This document shows, piece after piece, positions 18,330 through 27,503 of a stretch of DNA of 64,000 nucleotides. Source of the stretch: an uncultured Lachnospiraceae bacterium. GTDB taxonomy: Bacteria; Bacillota; Clostridia; Lachnospirales; Lachnospiraceae. The stretch spans positions 1 through 64,000 of the forward strand of contig CAMWQW010000013.1 in NCBI GenBank assembly GCA_947176505.1, written 5' to 3'. How positions within the stretch are numbered: position 1 is the first letter of the stretch; every line of letters starts with the position of its first letter. Under the pieces are notes generated by a model that saw nothing but the letters and a program-made list of their open reading frames with translations, was not told where the DNA came from and made no database searches. The position numbers were made by a program, and so were the translations under genes.

Positions 18330-19151
18330 CTATTTTGCTTTCAGTCCAAAATCCAATCCTACACAGGTCGGTTCCTCATTTATCTGTAACAGATACTGTT
18401 TTGCCAAAGCAGAAAGCATCTGCCCTTCTATGCTTACTGCATCCACGCCGTCTTCGCCCACAGTTGACCATATCACATCATAATCTGATTCCTGTTCAAT
18501 CTCCATAAACGGAAAAGCAAAGCTCAGTAAATACGCCAGATCATATGTCGCCACCGGCTCGTCTCCTATTTCCACTGTAAACTTTGCCTTCCACACCTCC
18601 CCGCTGGCAGCATGGAGCATTAACTCTACTGAGACGCCGTCCTTAACAAACCATAGCTTCCAGTAGCTGTACAACATCTCTTCCATATCTGTGTATCGCC
18701 GCGGAGTATCTATTGTACACAAAGTCGCTTTCGTTGCATCAAATTCGCATCCTTGCAGTTTATCAGTAAAAAAGCCGCTCGCCGCCATCGTTTCAACCCA
18801 TTTTTTACCTGCATCGATAGCCTGCTCCATATTCATCTGACCTGTCATTGGTTCATGAGGCAGTTCTTTGCCGCCATAATCCCAGACGGACAGCACTTTG
18901 GCTCTCGTATACGCATTCATCTCATGACCATAGAATTCTTCCTGTTGTGTCAACTGCTCTCCCGTATTCTCCTGCTCATTTTCTGCAAAAAGCTTGATTT
19001 CCTCAGAACGTACCTCAATTCTCCCTGTGCTGTCCAAGAAATTTACCTCATGCTTTACAAGAAGCCTCTCCGTCAAAAACCACCCGCCGAAAATGATGCA
19101 GATTGCTAGAAGAAACATAGCGAATGTGCAGATTCTACTCTTGCTCATCAT
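18330..19151 (-). CDS. Exported protein of unknown function linked to a two-component system
   Basis: The 273-residue product has an uncleaved N-terminal helix (about 8-26) and an outer domain of roughly 245 residues without a recognised family. It overlaps the kinase gene by 17 bases, with AAGGAG before its tandem ATGs, so the three genes (regulator, kinase, this) form one operon. By position it may modulate the kinase or be its first target. No sequence motif confirms that. Confidence 0.7.
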   Translation of the reverse strand: MMSKSRICTFAMFLLAICIIFGGWFLTERLLVKHEVNFLDSTGRIEVRSEEIKLFAENEQENTGEQLTQQEEFYGHEMNAYTRAKVLSVWDYGGKELPHEPMTGQMNMEQAIDAGKKWVETMAASGFFTDKLQGCEFDATKATLCTIDTPRRYTDMEEMLYSYWKLWFVKDGVSVELMLHAASGEVWKAKFTVEIGDEPVATYDLAYLLSFAFPFMEIEQESDYDVIWSTVGEDGVDAVSIEGQMLSALAKQYLLQINEEPTCVGLDFGLKAK

Positions 19152-20550
19152 TCTCCGCTCCTTTACATTTCATACGCAGGCTTACCTTCGTCCAGCTTGC
19201 TCCGTCACTCTCGAATTCCAGCGTACTTCCATGAATCTGCGCGATTTTTTCCGCCAATGCAAGCCCGATACCTGCGCCGTGCTGTTTTCGTGAACGCGAC
19301 TTATCTACCATATAAAACGCTTCCGTAATCCTCTTTATTTCCTGTGCCGGAATGCCGCTTCCGTTGTCGCTTAACTGTATCACATATTCCGATCCGCACT
19401 GTGTTCCCGTAACCTGAATCTGCGTTGCGCCTGCCTTGACAGCATTGTCCGCCAGATTTAAGAAAAGCGTCTTAAACAAGTCATATTCCACGGCAATATA
19501 CGCCCTTTGGACATTACAGTCAAGTGAAATTCCTTTTGCCTTCAACATGTATTCCACATCCGCCGCCAATTCTTGAAATAGCACCTCAGTATCCGTCTCC
19601 TGCAGGACAAAATCTTTATGATTTAACACCGTCATGTCCATCAGCTTGTGAGACAATGACTCAAGCCGCATTCCCTCATTCCAAATATACCATGCCGCAC
19701 GTTTCCGTTCCTCCTGCAACATCTCCTTGTGATAGATGCGGTCCGCATAGCCGATGATTGAAGTGAGCGGTGTCTTTAGTTCATGCGCGAAATTCGCAAC
19801 AAAATCTTCCTTCTGCCTTGCGCTGTCCGAAAGTTCCTGTACCTTTTCCTCCACTGCGGCAGCCATCCGGTTAAAATCCCGCGCAAGCTGTCCAACCTCG
19901 TCCGCACCATGCTGCGCAACCCGTTCACTATAATTTCCGTCGGCAATTTTTTTTACAGCTTCTGTCAAAATCTTGACCGGTTTAGTCAGAAATGTTGATA
20001 ACGCAAATATTAATACGCTTCCGATTCCCATCGTCACTACGTATACCGCACCGAATTTCTCTATCATCTGTTCCTGTTGTCCGGAGACTCTGGTGACATC
20101 CGTTCCGGTCACTAAGTATACCCCCTCACTGCCATGGGACACGTTTCCTGCCGTCAGCAGGTAATTCCTGTCTCCGATTGTAAGAAACCGATAACTCACC
20201 TGATTTTCTACAACATTATGAAGCAGCTCTTCAATCTCCGGTCCAGATGAAAATCCGGAAAACAGCTTTCTTCCATCCATTGCAAAAAGCGCCGTCATGC
20301 CACTCATATCCGAAGCTATACTGTTTATATCATAATCTCCCGCCGCAGCTTTATTAAGCGACTCTTCTCCTCTCGTGATCAGATTCGCCTGCACCACGAA
20401 TTTATTATATTGATGCTGTTCCACAGCCGCCTCAATCTCCCGTTCCATGGTAATATCATAGAAATATGAAATCAGCAGATAACCGCCGAACAGAAACGCA
20501 ATACTGAAAAATATCGTGATGCAAAAGAACATCTTCGTTCCAAGCTTCAT
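19135..20550 (-). CDS. Sensor histidine kinase with HAMP domain
   Basis: The 471-residue kinase has a helix at 6-26, an outer sensor region of about 130 residues, a second helix near 165-188, HAMP (KPVKILTEAVKKIADGNYSE), H box ANFAHELKTPLTSI, N box LADNAVKAG, and G boxes DNGSGIP and GIGLALAEKI. ATG 20550 has GGAGGATGGAGAA upstream; the earlier ATG at 20565 has no site. Its partner regulator is 38 bases upstream. Stimulus unknown. Confidence 0.92.
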   Translation of the reverse strand: MKLGTKMFFCITIFFSIAFLFGGYLLISYFYDITMEREIEAAVEQHQYNKFVVQANLITRGEESLNKAAAGDYDINSIASDMSGMTALFAMDGRKLFSGFSSGPEIEELLHNVVENQVSYRFLTIGDRNYLLTAGNVSHGSEGVYLVTGTDVTRVSGQQEQMIEKFGAVYVVTMGIGSVLIFALSTFLTKPVKILTEAVKKIADGNYSERVAQHGADEVGQLARDFNRMAAAVEEKVQELSDSARQKEDFVANFAHELKTPLTSIIGYADRIYHKEMLQEERKRAAWYIWNEGMRLESLSHKLMDMTVLNHKDFVLQETDTEVLFQELAADVEYMLKAKGISLDCNVQRAYIAVEYDLFKTLFLNLADNAVKAGATQIQVTGTQCGSEYVIQLSDNGSGIPAQEIKRITEAFYMVDKSRSRKQHGAGIGLALAEKIAQIHGSTLEFESDGASWTKVSLRMKCKGAENDEQE

Positions 20551-20588
20551 TTCTCCATCCTCCATGACATTGCACTACGGTGTGGGCT

Positions 20589-21257
20589 CTATATGTGCTT
20601 CTCAGACTCTTCCAGTCGGTATCCGATACGGAACACGGTCTTAATACAATCTTCCCAGCCCAATTTCTTACGCAGCCTCTGAATATGGGTATCTAGCGTT
20701 CTGGTATCGCCCAGAAAAGGTTCGTTCCACACTTTTTCATATAATCTGTCTCTGTACTGCGCCACATTTTTATTCTGTATCAGCTCTACCAGCAGGTCAA
20801 ACTCCTTGACCGTCAGCTCAATCTCCTCACCATTCTGATAAGCTCTACGCGACTCCAAATTTATTTCCACATCCGCAAAAGAAAGTCTTTTTCTGTTTTT
20901 GCCGTATCTGCGGAGCACCGCCTCCATGCGGGCAATAACTTCTCCGCTCTGAAAAGGTTTGACAATGTAATCGTCCGCACCCAGTTTAAGTCCATAGATA
21001 CGGTCTCCTACTGCGCCCTTTGCCGTCAGAAAAATAACCGGAATCTCCATGGGTTTGATATACTCTAACAGCTCATACCCATTAATCTCCGGCAGCATAA
21101 TATCCAGCAAAATAAAGTCATAATCAGGATTTTGCTCCAATAAATCCGCCGCCTCTGTGCCGTTGCAGGCACATGTGCACCGATACCCCTCATCGGATAA
21201 ATCCATATACAATAAATTAGCGATTGCCTCGTCATCTTCCACGATCAGAACGTTCAT
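20589..21257 (-). CDS. OmpR-family response regulator
   Basis: The 222-residue protein has a receiver (EDDEAI, FILLDIMLPEING with the phospho-acceptor Asp, TAKGA, KPFQSGE) and a winged helix (DTRTLDTHIQRLRKKLGW). It pairs with the HAMP kinase directly downstream and is first in that operon. The 146 bases upstream to the GH112 stop should carry the promoter, but no clear operator was seen. Confidence 0.93.
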   Translation of the reverse strand: MNVLIVEDDEAIANLLYMDLSDEGYRCTCACNGTEAADLLEQNPDYDFILLDIMLPEINGYELLEYIKPMEIPVIFLTAKGAVGDRIYGLKLGADDYIVKPFQSGEVIARMEAVLRRYGKNRKRLSFADVEINLESRRAYQNGEEIELTVKEFDLLVELIQNKNVAQYRDRLYEKVWNEPFLGDTRTLDTHIQRLRKKLGWEDCIKTVFRIGYRLEESEKHI

Positions 21258-21403
21258 CTGTCTGCCCCCATATGTAAAATAAACCTCGTTGAAAAGTTTT
21301 TGTTTCTATTTTACCATGAAGATGTGTCAAAGTTGCAAATTTATCGCGGAATTCCATATAACTTCCGTTATTCCATACCGCCGCCATCCGACTTTATCGC
21401 GTC

Positions 21404-23626
21404 TTACTTCTCGTACTCCACCCAGCGCATCTCCATCGGCGCCAAGTCAAGCTCCTCTTTCAGCCTGCCATAGACATAAAGCTTTGTCTGTCTCGGCTCC
21501 TTAGAATTATTGATCACGGCAATCCGACCGCTCTTCTCAAACACTGCCAGCTCCGTCTCCACATTGGTGACATAGAACTTCTTCATCTCCTCTTCCTGAT
21601 GTGCCGCATAGTAAATTGCACGAAGAAGAATGCGGCAGTTCTGCGGGGAATACGGAAGCCCCGTAAAGTAAACGCTTCTGCCCCTGCCGTACTCATTGAC
21701 CACCAGCCGACTGTACTTCCCGTCCATATTCAATATCTGATAGTTCTCTCCCTGCGCATAGATGCGGCTCTTTCCCTCGCCGAAATCAATCTCGCCCTCG
21801 ATGTCTTCCAGAATAAAGTGCCTACCCTCCGACTCATCGTACAACTCATTGTATTTATCCGTGCTCATGGAAAAGCCAAGTTCCCTGTCTACACCCAGCA
21901 CATCGCTCAACTGGAAATATCGTCCCTGATACTGACATGCGCTTGGCTCACCTACACCGATAAAACCGCCGCCCTCATCCACAAACTTACGGATTGCACA
22001 TACGACTCTTTCGTCTTTCCAGTTCTCCGCGCCACTCCATGAAGTGCAGGCATCGCCCGCATTGATAATAACTTTGACCGCCGGATCGATTCCGTTTATC
22101 ACTTCATCAAATGTGATAAACTCTACGTCAATGGGCATTCCGCTCAAGCACTCAATCACGCCCACATAAGAATAGATCTCTCGGTACCAGAGTGCGTGAT
22201 GAACCTGATTTGCCATCCATCTTCTCAGATTCCCCCAGCAATTTAAAATCGCAACCTTAAAGGGCGCCGTATATGCTTTCGTTCCCTGCATATTCTCATG
22301 AATCTGCCTAAATTCGTTGACCACCTTTTGAATCTGGTCGATAAATCCCGGCCATTCGCTTGCCAACTTTAAGTAACCGCCGTACCCGATTCGGTCAAGG
22401 GGCGAACGCAGAATCGCTCTTCTGGCTTTCATCCAATTATCCTGCGCTTCACCGATCGGATCACCGCCCTCAGTAAACACATCCGGGAAGAAATAGGGAA
22501 GCAGTCTGCCCTCCGTATATTTTACACCCTGAATATCGGAAATCATACGAAGTGTAACGCCGTCTCCAACAGAACCTACCACCGCGTCCAATCCGATATT
22601 CCCGAAATACTTACCGAACGGCTCCGTGCCAATCCAGTGATCTCCGAGAAACATCATTGCTTCCTTGCCGTAACTGTGCACAATGTCCACCAGCTCCTTT
22701 GCAAGCTTTGAGACTTCTATCTGCTGAAATTCTATGAAATCCCTAAATTCCTTGGATGGCACCCTGAAAATGGAATTGTGATACCCCTGATCCACAATAT
22801 ATTCCGGTCGGAACTTGTAGCCCGCCCATTTCTCAAACTGTTCCAGAATATAAGGGCTGACGCTGGCGCTGTAACCAAACCACTCCACAAACTTCTCCCG
22901 CTTTTTATCGTCAAAAGTAAGCGTAAACTGGTGGAAGAACGTCGTAAAACGCACGACGTCCACATCCGGATTCTCCTCGCACCACCGTTTCAGCTTCTCC
23001 TTCACATAAACCTGTGTCTTAGGCTGTCTGACATCATAAGTGAGCTGGTGCGGCGCGTCTTTCCAGTCGTTCGTGATAAAATTGTACATATGTACCGGAT
23101 CCCATATAAGAAACGCAAGGAAGCTTACGGTATACTGATGATACGGAATTGTTTCGATGACAACCTCTCCTGCCGCCTCATCGTATTCCCATTGCTCTAC
23201 GGGAACCACTTCTCCCGTTGTCCGGTCGATAACTTCCCACCACTTTTTCGGATCGTCAATCGTGTTAACCTTAAGCTGTTCTGTGTGAAATCCCTTCATG
23301 AGTTCTATGCGCAGGCTGTCTCCTTTCGCCGTCAGCCGGTCACTGATCAGATACTCCTGCTGTATCTCTTCCGGATTCTGCATCGCCCAGTCGTTGTCTT
23401 TCCTCGTCGTATAATATGTAGCGTAAATTTTCGCATTCTGACTCAGAAGCTCCGCCGGCATATTCGTACCGTCGCAGTCTCTGAGTGCATCTGCTCCCAA
23501 CAGTTCCTTTAAGCGGATTGTCTCATCGACCATATCTACGTCCGTCGGTAAAGTCAGTCTCCCGGTCTTTTCCGAATTTACCTTCTCATGATCTACCGCT
23601 GCCGGATTTGTCATATCTCGTTCCAT
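21404..23626 (-). CDS. GH112 phosphorylase (galacto-N-biose/lacto-N-biose or galactosyl-rhamnose phosphorylase)
   Basis: The 740-residue enzyme matches the GH112 family along its whole length: a (beta/alpha)8 region with WDPVHMYNFITNDW and FTTFFHQFTLTFDD, MFLGDHWIGTEPFG, then a glutamine-amidotransferase-like domain (INAGDACTSWSGAENW) and a small beta domain. It splits beta-1,3-galactosyl-HexNAc (mucin or milk glycans) or galactosyl-1,4-rhamnose with phosphate to give galactose-1-phosphate; sequence alone does not decide between them. No signal peptide, so it is cytosolic. ATG 23626 has GGGGGT upstream and a small GC hairpin just before it. It stands alone, without a transporter, next to spoVAC. 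Confidence 0.88.
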   Translation of the reverse strand: MERDMTNPAAVDHEKVNSEKTGRLTLPTDVDMVDETIRLKELLGADALRDCDGTNMPAELLSQNAKIYATYYTTRKDNDWAMQNPEEIQQEYLISDRLTAKGDSLRIELMKGFHTEQLKVNTIDDPKKWWEVIDRTTGEVVPVEQWEYDEAAGEVVIETIPYHQYTVSFLAFLIWDPVHMYNFITNDWKDAPHQLTYDVRQPKTQVYVKEKLKRWCEENPDVDVVRFTTFFHQFTLTFDDKKREKFVEWFGYSASVSPYILEQFEKWAGYKFRPEYIVDQGYHNSIFRVPSKEFRDFIEFQQIEVSKLAKELVDIVHSYGKEAMMFLGDHWIGTEPFGKYFGNIGLDAVVGSVGDGVTLRMISDIQGVKYTEGRLLPYFFPDVFTEGGDPIGEAQDNWMKARRAILRSPLDRIGYGGYLKLASEWPGFIDQIQKVVNEFRQIHENMQGTKAYTAPFKVAILNCWGNLRRWMANQVHHALWYREIYSYVGVIECLSGMPIDVEFITFDEVINGIDPAVKVIINAGDACTSWSGAENWKDERVVCAIRKFVDEGGGFIGVGEPSACQYQGRYFQLSDVLGVDRELGFSMSTDKYNELYDESEGRHFILEDIEGEIDFGEGKSRIYAQGENYQILNMDGKYSRLVVNEYGRGRSVYFTGLPYSPQNCRILLRAIYYAAHQEEEMKKFYVTNVETELAVFEKSGRIAVINNSKEPRQTKLYVYGRLKEELDLAPMEMRWVEYEK

Positions 23627-23749
23627 GCTTACCCCCGTTCCGGGGCATCCGCCCCTATCGTAATCCCGTGTTCTTATATTGTATACCATATCATTTCTTT
23701 TTCCTACTGTTTTCCATTTCTGTAACATATGATATTTAATTTATTGCCG

Positions 23750-24238
23750 TTACACCATTCCAAGCAGCTTTCCAATCCAGTAAATTACTCCTAACCCCCA
23801 GCTCGTAACGATTCCAAATAAAATGACAGGACCTGCAATCGTAAAAATTTTACAACCGATACCGAATACCTGTCCTTCCTTCTGGTATTCAATCGCCGCA
23901 GAAGCTACGGAATTAGCAAAACCGGTAATCGGCACGAGCGCACCGCCGCCGCCCCATTCTACCAGTTTAGGATAAAGGTTGAATCCTGTAAGGAGCACAC
24001 TGGCAAGCACCAGCAGCATGGAACACCAAGATGCAGCCGTCTCCTTATCCAGTCCCATCTGATTCGTCGCATAATTCATGATGCACTGTCCTAAAAGACA
24101 AATAATACCACCTGTTACGAATGCTTTGACCATCTGAATTGGTAAACTGTATTTCGGAGTCACTTGCTCCACGTGTTTTTTGTAATCCTGCTCCCTTTTC
24201 TCCTGTGTTGTCTGTGGTTTCTGATTATTCTGCGTCAT
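23750..24238 (-). CDS. spoVAC: Stage V sporulation protein AC
   Basis: The 162-residue membrane protein has a charged N-terminal tail and four to five helices. It matches SpoVAC in KAFVTGGIICLLGQ, the GGGGALVPITGFANS box and GCKIFTIAGPVILFG. SpoVAC is the mechanosensitive part of the channel that moves calcium-dipicolinate into and out of spores. It is last of a spoVAA-AB-AC operon. spoVAD, which usually follows directly, is 21 kb away. Confidence 0.94.
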   Translation of the reverse strand: MTQNNQKPQTTQEKREQDYKKHVEQVTPKYSLPIQMVKAFVTGGIICLLGQCIMNYATNQMGLDKETAASWCSMLLVLASVLLTGFNLYPKLVEWGGGGALVPITGFANSVASAAIEYQKEGQVFGIGCKIFTIAGPVILFGIVTSWGLGVIYWIGKLLGMV

Positions 24239-24304
24239 ATCTTTTTCCTTTCCGATAATAATTTACAGCCCATCAAATCTGCTACCATTTCATACATATT
24301 GCGT

Positions 24305-24802
24305 TTATCCGCCGTACAAAAACACCCGCTGGGTAAAATAAATCAGGCTGCCGACCAGTTTTCCCAGCGCCACTGCCAAAATCGCAATTCCCAATCCGTG
24401 ACGGAACCCGATTCTCCTTGCAAAAATCGGTATCGTATTGAGCATTTCTGCTATGGCAAGCGCCAGACAGCCCACAAAAATACCCGCGAAGACCCCAAAA
24501 AGAATCAGAAACAGCGTTCCTATAAGATTCCAAGCACCGTCCGTCGCACTTTCCCCGAACAGATTGTGTTCCCTCACAAACTCACCAATCATGCCCCAGT
24601 CACTGAATATACTAAAGAATCCGCCAAAAAGTGTCCCAAATACTACCATTTCCTCCAACACAAATATTTTCCGCGCCACATGCATTTTACCCGCAAAACG
24701 CGGAATCAATCCGACCGAAATCAGTACCGTAAACACTCCTGCCGATACGATCAGTCCGCTGCTGACTCCGATAATTCCCAGAAGTATCTGTTTTAATATC
24801 AT
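24305..24802 (-). CDS. spoVAB: Stage V sporulation protein AB
   Basis: The 165-residue protein has five hydrophobic segments and aligns with SpoVAB: SAGVFTVLISVGLIPRFAGK, FAGIFVGCLALAIAEMLNT and PIFARRIGFRHGLG. It belongs to the SpoVA complex made in the forespore. It starts 91 bases after the spoVAA stop. Confidence 0.92.
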   Translation of the reverse strand: MILKQILLGIIGVSSGLIVSAGVFTVLISVGLIPRFAGKMHVARKIFVLEEMVVFGTLFGGFFSIFSDWGMIGEFVREHNLFGESATDGAWNLIGTLFLILFGVFAGIFVGCLALAIAEMLNTIPIFARRIGFRHGLGIAILAVALGKLVGSLIYFTQRVFLYGG

Positions 24803-24893
24803 GCGTTATTCACCTTTCCCGCTCTATCTTTGTTATGCGCAGTCCATTCCCGGATTCTATGCTCAATACTGCTTGTCCTTGTTCGGGGTACCC

Positions 24894-25529
24894 TCACTGC
24901 ACATCCATTGTTTTTCCTTCTCTGTCCGCCGTTTCAATCAAAGCCGTATTGACATCTGTTTCATAAACACGCATCTCCACCTCAATGGGTGTAGGGTCTT
25001 TGGTGATTCGTCTGCCGCCAATGTGATTGAAGAAGACGATGATACCTATGGCAAGCCCTAATGAATAAGCAAGTTCCAGAATGCCGTACCCATCGCCCGG
25101 CTGCCCCATAACCATCTCATAGACCTTAGTAAACACATCATTAATCCCAATGTCATTGTGGAATGCCATAATGGTAAAGGCTGTCCCGAAAAAACTGACC
25201 ATTGCCACAAATATAAGCTTGATCATCTGTAATGGTCCTTTATGCTTATTGACATTGATATATTCCACCATAACAGCAGATTCCCCAATGCTCTCGACGC
25301 TTACCCCCGGACAGACTTTATCAATCTCTTCAATGACTTTTAACAGACTGATAACTTGTCTTTTGGGTTCACCTTTCTTAAATCGGTGCAGCTTAACTGA
25401 CTTGATTTTTGCCAGCACATGCTCGTCGCTACACGTCATTTTCCCGATATCTTTCACGTAGACATCTTCGGACTGTAATTCTACATTTTGCTGCGCGTTG
25501 ATATAAATTGTCACGCTGTTGGTTGACAT
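24894..25529 (-). CDS. spoVAA: Stage V sporulation protein AA
   Basis: The 211-residue protein has a soluble N-terminal part (about 1-95) and two membrane helices. The C-terminal half is typical of SpoVAA: IMAFHNDIGINDVFTKVYE, AYSLGLAIGIIVFFNHIGG and DPTPIEVEMRVYE. It is first in the spoVAA-AB-AC operon, which is cut off from the cyclic-di-GMP genes upstream by a strong terminator. Its own promoter should therefore lie at 25530-25640, presumably read by a forespore sigma factor; no clear sigma-G box was assigned. Confidence 0.92.
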   Translation of the reverse strand: MSTNSVTIYINAQQNVELQSEDVYVKDIGKMTCSDEHVLAKIKSVKLHRFKKGEPKRQVISLLKVIEEIDKVCPGVSVESIGESAVMVEYINVNKHKGPLQMIKLIFVAMVSFFGTAFTIMAFHNDIGINDVFTKVYEMVMGQPGDGYGILELAYSLGLAIGIIVFFNHIGGRRITKDPTPIEVEMRVYETDVNTALIETADREGKTMDVQ

Positions 25530-25642
25530 AACTTTTCCCTTTTCTTTTTATATTTTGAACTGTTTTCTACTATTTTACCTATCGCTCATCTTCTACTTAT
25601 ATTTTCCATGTTAGTATTGTGTTTCTGCATCGTTTTTTATTC

Positions 25643-25699
25643 AAAAAAAATCATTCATAAGGAACCGAACTTCTATTATCGGCTCCTTGTGAATGATTC
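25643..25699 (-). terminator. Strong terminator between the HD-GYP gene and spoVAA
   Basis: A 20-base stem with few mismatches (minus strand AATCATTCACAAGGAGCCGA with TCGGTTCCTTATGAATGATT) is followed by eight Ts. It begins directly after the HD-GYP stop codon. Confidence 0.92.
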
Positions 25700-25705
25700 A
25701 ATAGT

Positions 25706-26791
25706 TTAAAATATCGATATGATTTCCCGGCAATACCACTCGTCGTCCGTCTGGCGGATCTCATCATCCTGCCTGATAATCGGATGGTCCGCATCATTCA
25801 GCGGAATAAATAATATCCTGCCCCTTCTTCCGTTGGACATCACAACTTGTTTATTTGTATACTTCTCACGCATATTCTTGAGAAATGACATGACAAGACT
25901 TCTGTCCAGCCTGCCAAACTCTTCTTCATACAACATATCAAATACATCAAGCGGCAGTCTGGCGCCTTTATAGCTTCTCGCCGACACCATGGCATCATAA
26001 ATATCGGATATCGCCGTGATTCTGGCGTACATTCCGATATCGTCCTCCGCTATCCCGTCCGGATATCCCATACCGTCCAGCTTCTCATGATGGTGTCTGG
26101 CTGCCAGTCTTACATTGTCATCAAACTTGCCTTGCAGTAATTCATCGGAATAAACCGGATGCATCCGTATGATCTTCATCTCATCTTCGGTCAGCCGCCT
26201 TGGCGCATTCAGAATCTCTTCCGGTATCATTGTCTTCCCGATGTCATGCAAAAGCCCTGCCAGAACAAGTGTATTTACCTCTTCCTTAGGCAGATTCAGC
26301 CATTCCGCCTGCATACCGTTTAGAAATGCCACATTTAAGGAATGACGCTGCAGTTCTTCGTCCATAGGTCGTGGAAAATTGATGCAGGAAAGGATTGTGA
26401 TCGGATCAAAATCTTCCAGCTTACCCGCCACTTGCTGAATCAGCGGCTCCATCTTCTCACCATTAAGCCAGTACTCATAATCGGGACTGCTAAAAAGAGT
26501 GCCGATATCCTTATGAAGCCGCGTGTAACCTACTTGATTCTCCGTCACCTTCTGCCGTATTTCAAGAGGAACGTGTTCATCCGACATAATTTCCAGATAG
26601 GTATCCTCATATACCATAATATTCTTATTATCGCCGTAGAACCCCATCAGCTTCTCCAGCTTCGCTCTGGTAATCGTCTCTCCCTTGGGAAGCAGCAGCA
26701 CTGCGCCCGTATAGTTGAAAATGTCATCCTTCAATACAAGCCCGTCCCACAAATATTCAACCGGCAGTGTACGTAATTGTCCGGAACTCAT
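25706..26791 (-). CDS. HD-GYP domain protein (cyclic-di-GMP phosphodiesterase)
   Basis: The 361-residue protein has an N-terminal region of about 140 residues and an HD-GYP domain with HDIGK (182-186) and the diagnostic HHEKLDGMGYP (234-244). Such enzymes hydrolyse cyclic-di-GMP. ATG 26791 overlaps the PilZ gene's stop in an ATGA, so the two are translationally coupled. A strong terminator follows. With PilZ it forms a read-and-degrade pair for cyclic-di-GMP placed behind sigF. Confidence 0.92.
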   Translation of the reverse strand: MSSGQLRTLPVEYLWDGLVLKDDIFNYTGAVLLLPKGETITRAKLEKLMGFYGDNKNIMVYEDTYLEIMSDEHVPLEIRQKVTENQVGYTRLHKDIGTLFSSPDYEYWLNGEKMEPLIQQVAGKLEDFDPITILSCINFPRPMDEELQRHSLNVAFLNGMQAEWLNLPKEEVNTLVLAGLLHDIGKTMIPEEILNAPRRLTEDEMKIIRMHPVYSDELLQGKFDDNVRLAARHHHEKLDGMGYPDGIAEDDIGMYARITAISDIYDAMVSARSYKGARLPLDVFDMLYEEEFGRLDRSLVMSFLKNMREKYTNKQVVMSNGRRGRILFIPLNDADHPIIRQDDEIRQTDDEWYCREIISIF

Positions 26792-27378
26792 CTTTCGTTC
26801 TCCTGCCCTATCTCTTGGTCCAGCCGAATTTCGGTAATCCGGCAGCCATATTCTTCGGTCAGCATACAACTGTTCTGTATCCTGACAACTTCGCATGTTA
26901 CTTCTATCAATCTTTCTTCCGTCTGAAAAGACATGGAAAAACAGTCTCCGATATGAAAACATCCTGCATCCGCTTTCATCAAGATACCGTTAGCGCTCAT
27001 ATTAATCGTCCTGATATTCATGACCTTGCGGAGACGAATCAGTCTGCCATCAATCAGTACACCGTCGATATTTCCTTCCAATGCCACAGAATATCGTGTC
27101 TTGGCTCTGTCTTCTTTCGTCTTACTCTTACCCAAGAATACTTCTATCTCATTATCTACCATGGCGCCTTTAATCGTGCCAAAAAACTCATACAAGCATT
27201 CTTCTGCAAAGACAAATGCCGAAATCCTGTAAAATTTCCTCTCCGCCAAGCTGTCTGCACTGATTGTCACAGAGTTCGTCAAACTGTCAAATCTTATAAT
27301 CTTTGTATCGGCAATAATCTTGCCATCCTCTATATTTTTAATGAGTATTCTGTGATTCTTAAGTGTACTTTCTTTCAT
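26788..27378 (-). CDS. PilZ-domain cyclic-di-GMP receptor
   Basis: The 196-residue protein has an N-terminal YcgR-like beta region (1-88) and a C-terminal PilZ domain with RAKTR (91-95; RxxxR) and NMSANG (126-131; the D/NxSxxG motif). Both cyclic-di-GMP-binding motifs are intact. Its ATG overlaps the stop of a 40-residue ORF upstream and its own stop overlaps the HD-GYP start, pointing to one coupled unit. What it controls is unknown; motility, surface attachment or sporulation are candidates. Confidence 0.88.
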   Translation of the reverse strand: MKESTLKNHRILIKNIEDGKIIADTKIIRFDSLTNSVTISADSLAERKFYRISAFVFAEECLYEFFGTIKGAMVDNEIEVFLGKSKTKEDRAKTRYSVALEGNIDGVLIDGRLIRLRKVMNIRTINMSANGILMKADAGCFHIGDCFSMSFQTEERLIEVTCEVVRIQNSCMLTEEYGCRITEIRLDQEIGQENER

Positions 27379-27497
27379 CGAATCTCTTCCGTCCTCTTAA
27401 AATCCGCATAATCTCCGTCTATACTGACAGCTTCATATCGAAACGTATCCCTATCTGCCTTCACTTCAAAACCGGAATTAAGAACTAGTATTTTCAT
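27375..27497 (-). CDS. 40-residue ORF coupled to the PilZ gene
   Basis: The ORF starts six bases after the sigF stop and ends in an ATGA overlap with the PilZ start. The product begins KILVLNSGFEVKADRDTFRY and is a mixed, soluble-looking peptide with no known domain. The nearest ribosome-site-like AGGAAG is 14 bases upstream, somewhat far. The ATGA coupling is the main reason to believe it is translated; it may serve as a leader for PilZ synthesis. Confidence 0.5.
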   Translation of the reverse strand: MKILVLNSGFEVKADRDTFRYEAVSIDGDYADFKRTEEIR

Positions 27498-27503
27498 ATT
27501 ATT

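Noticed and set aside
22778..23512. Plus-strand ORF of 244 codons
   Set aside because: Shadow of the GH112 gene; no ribosome site and no recognisable product.
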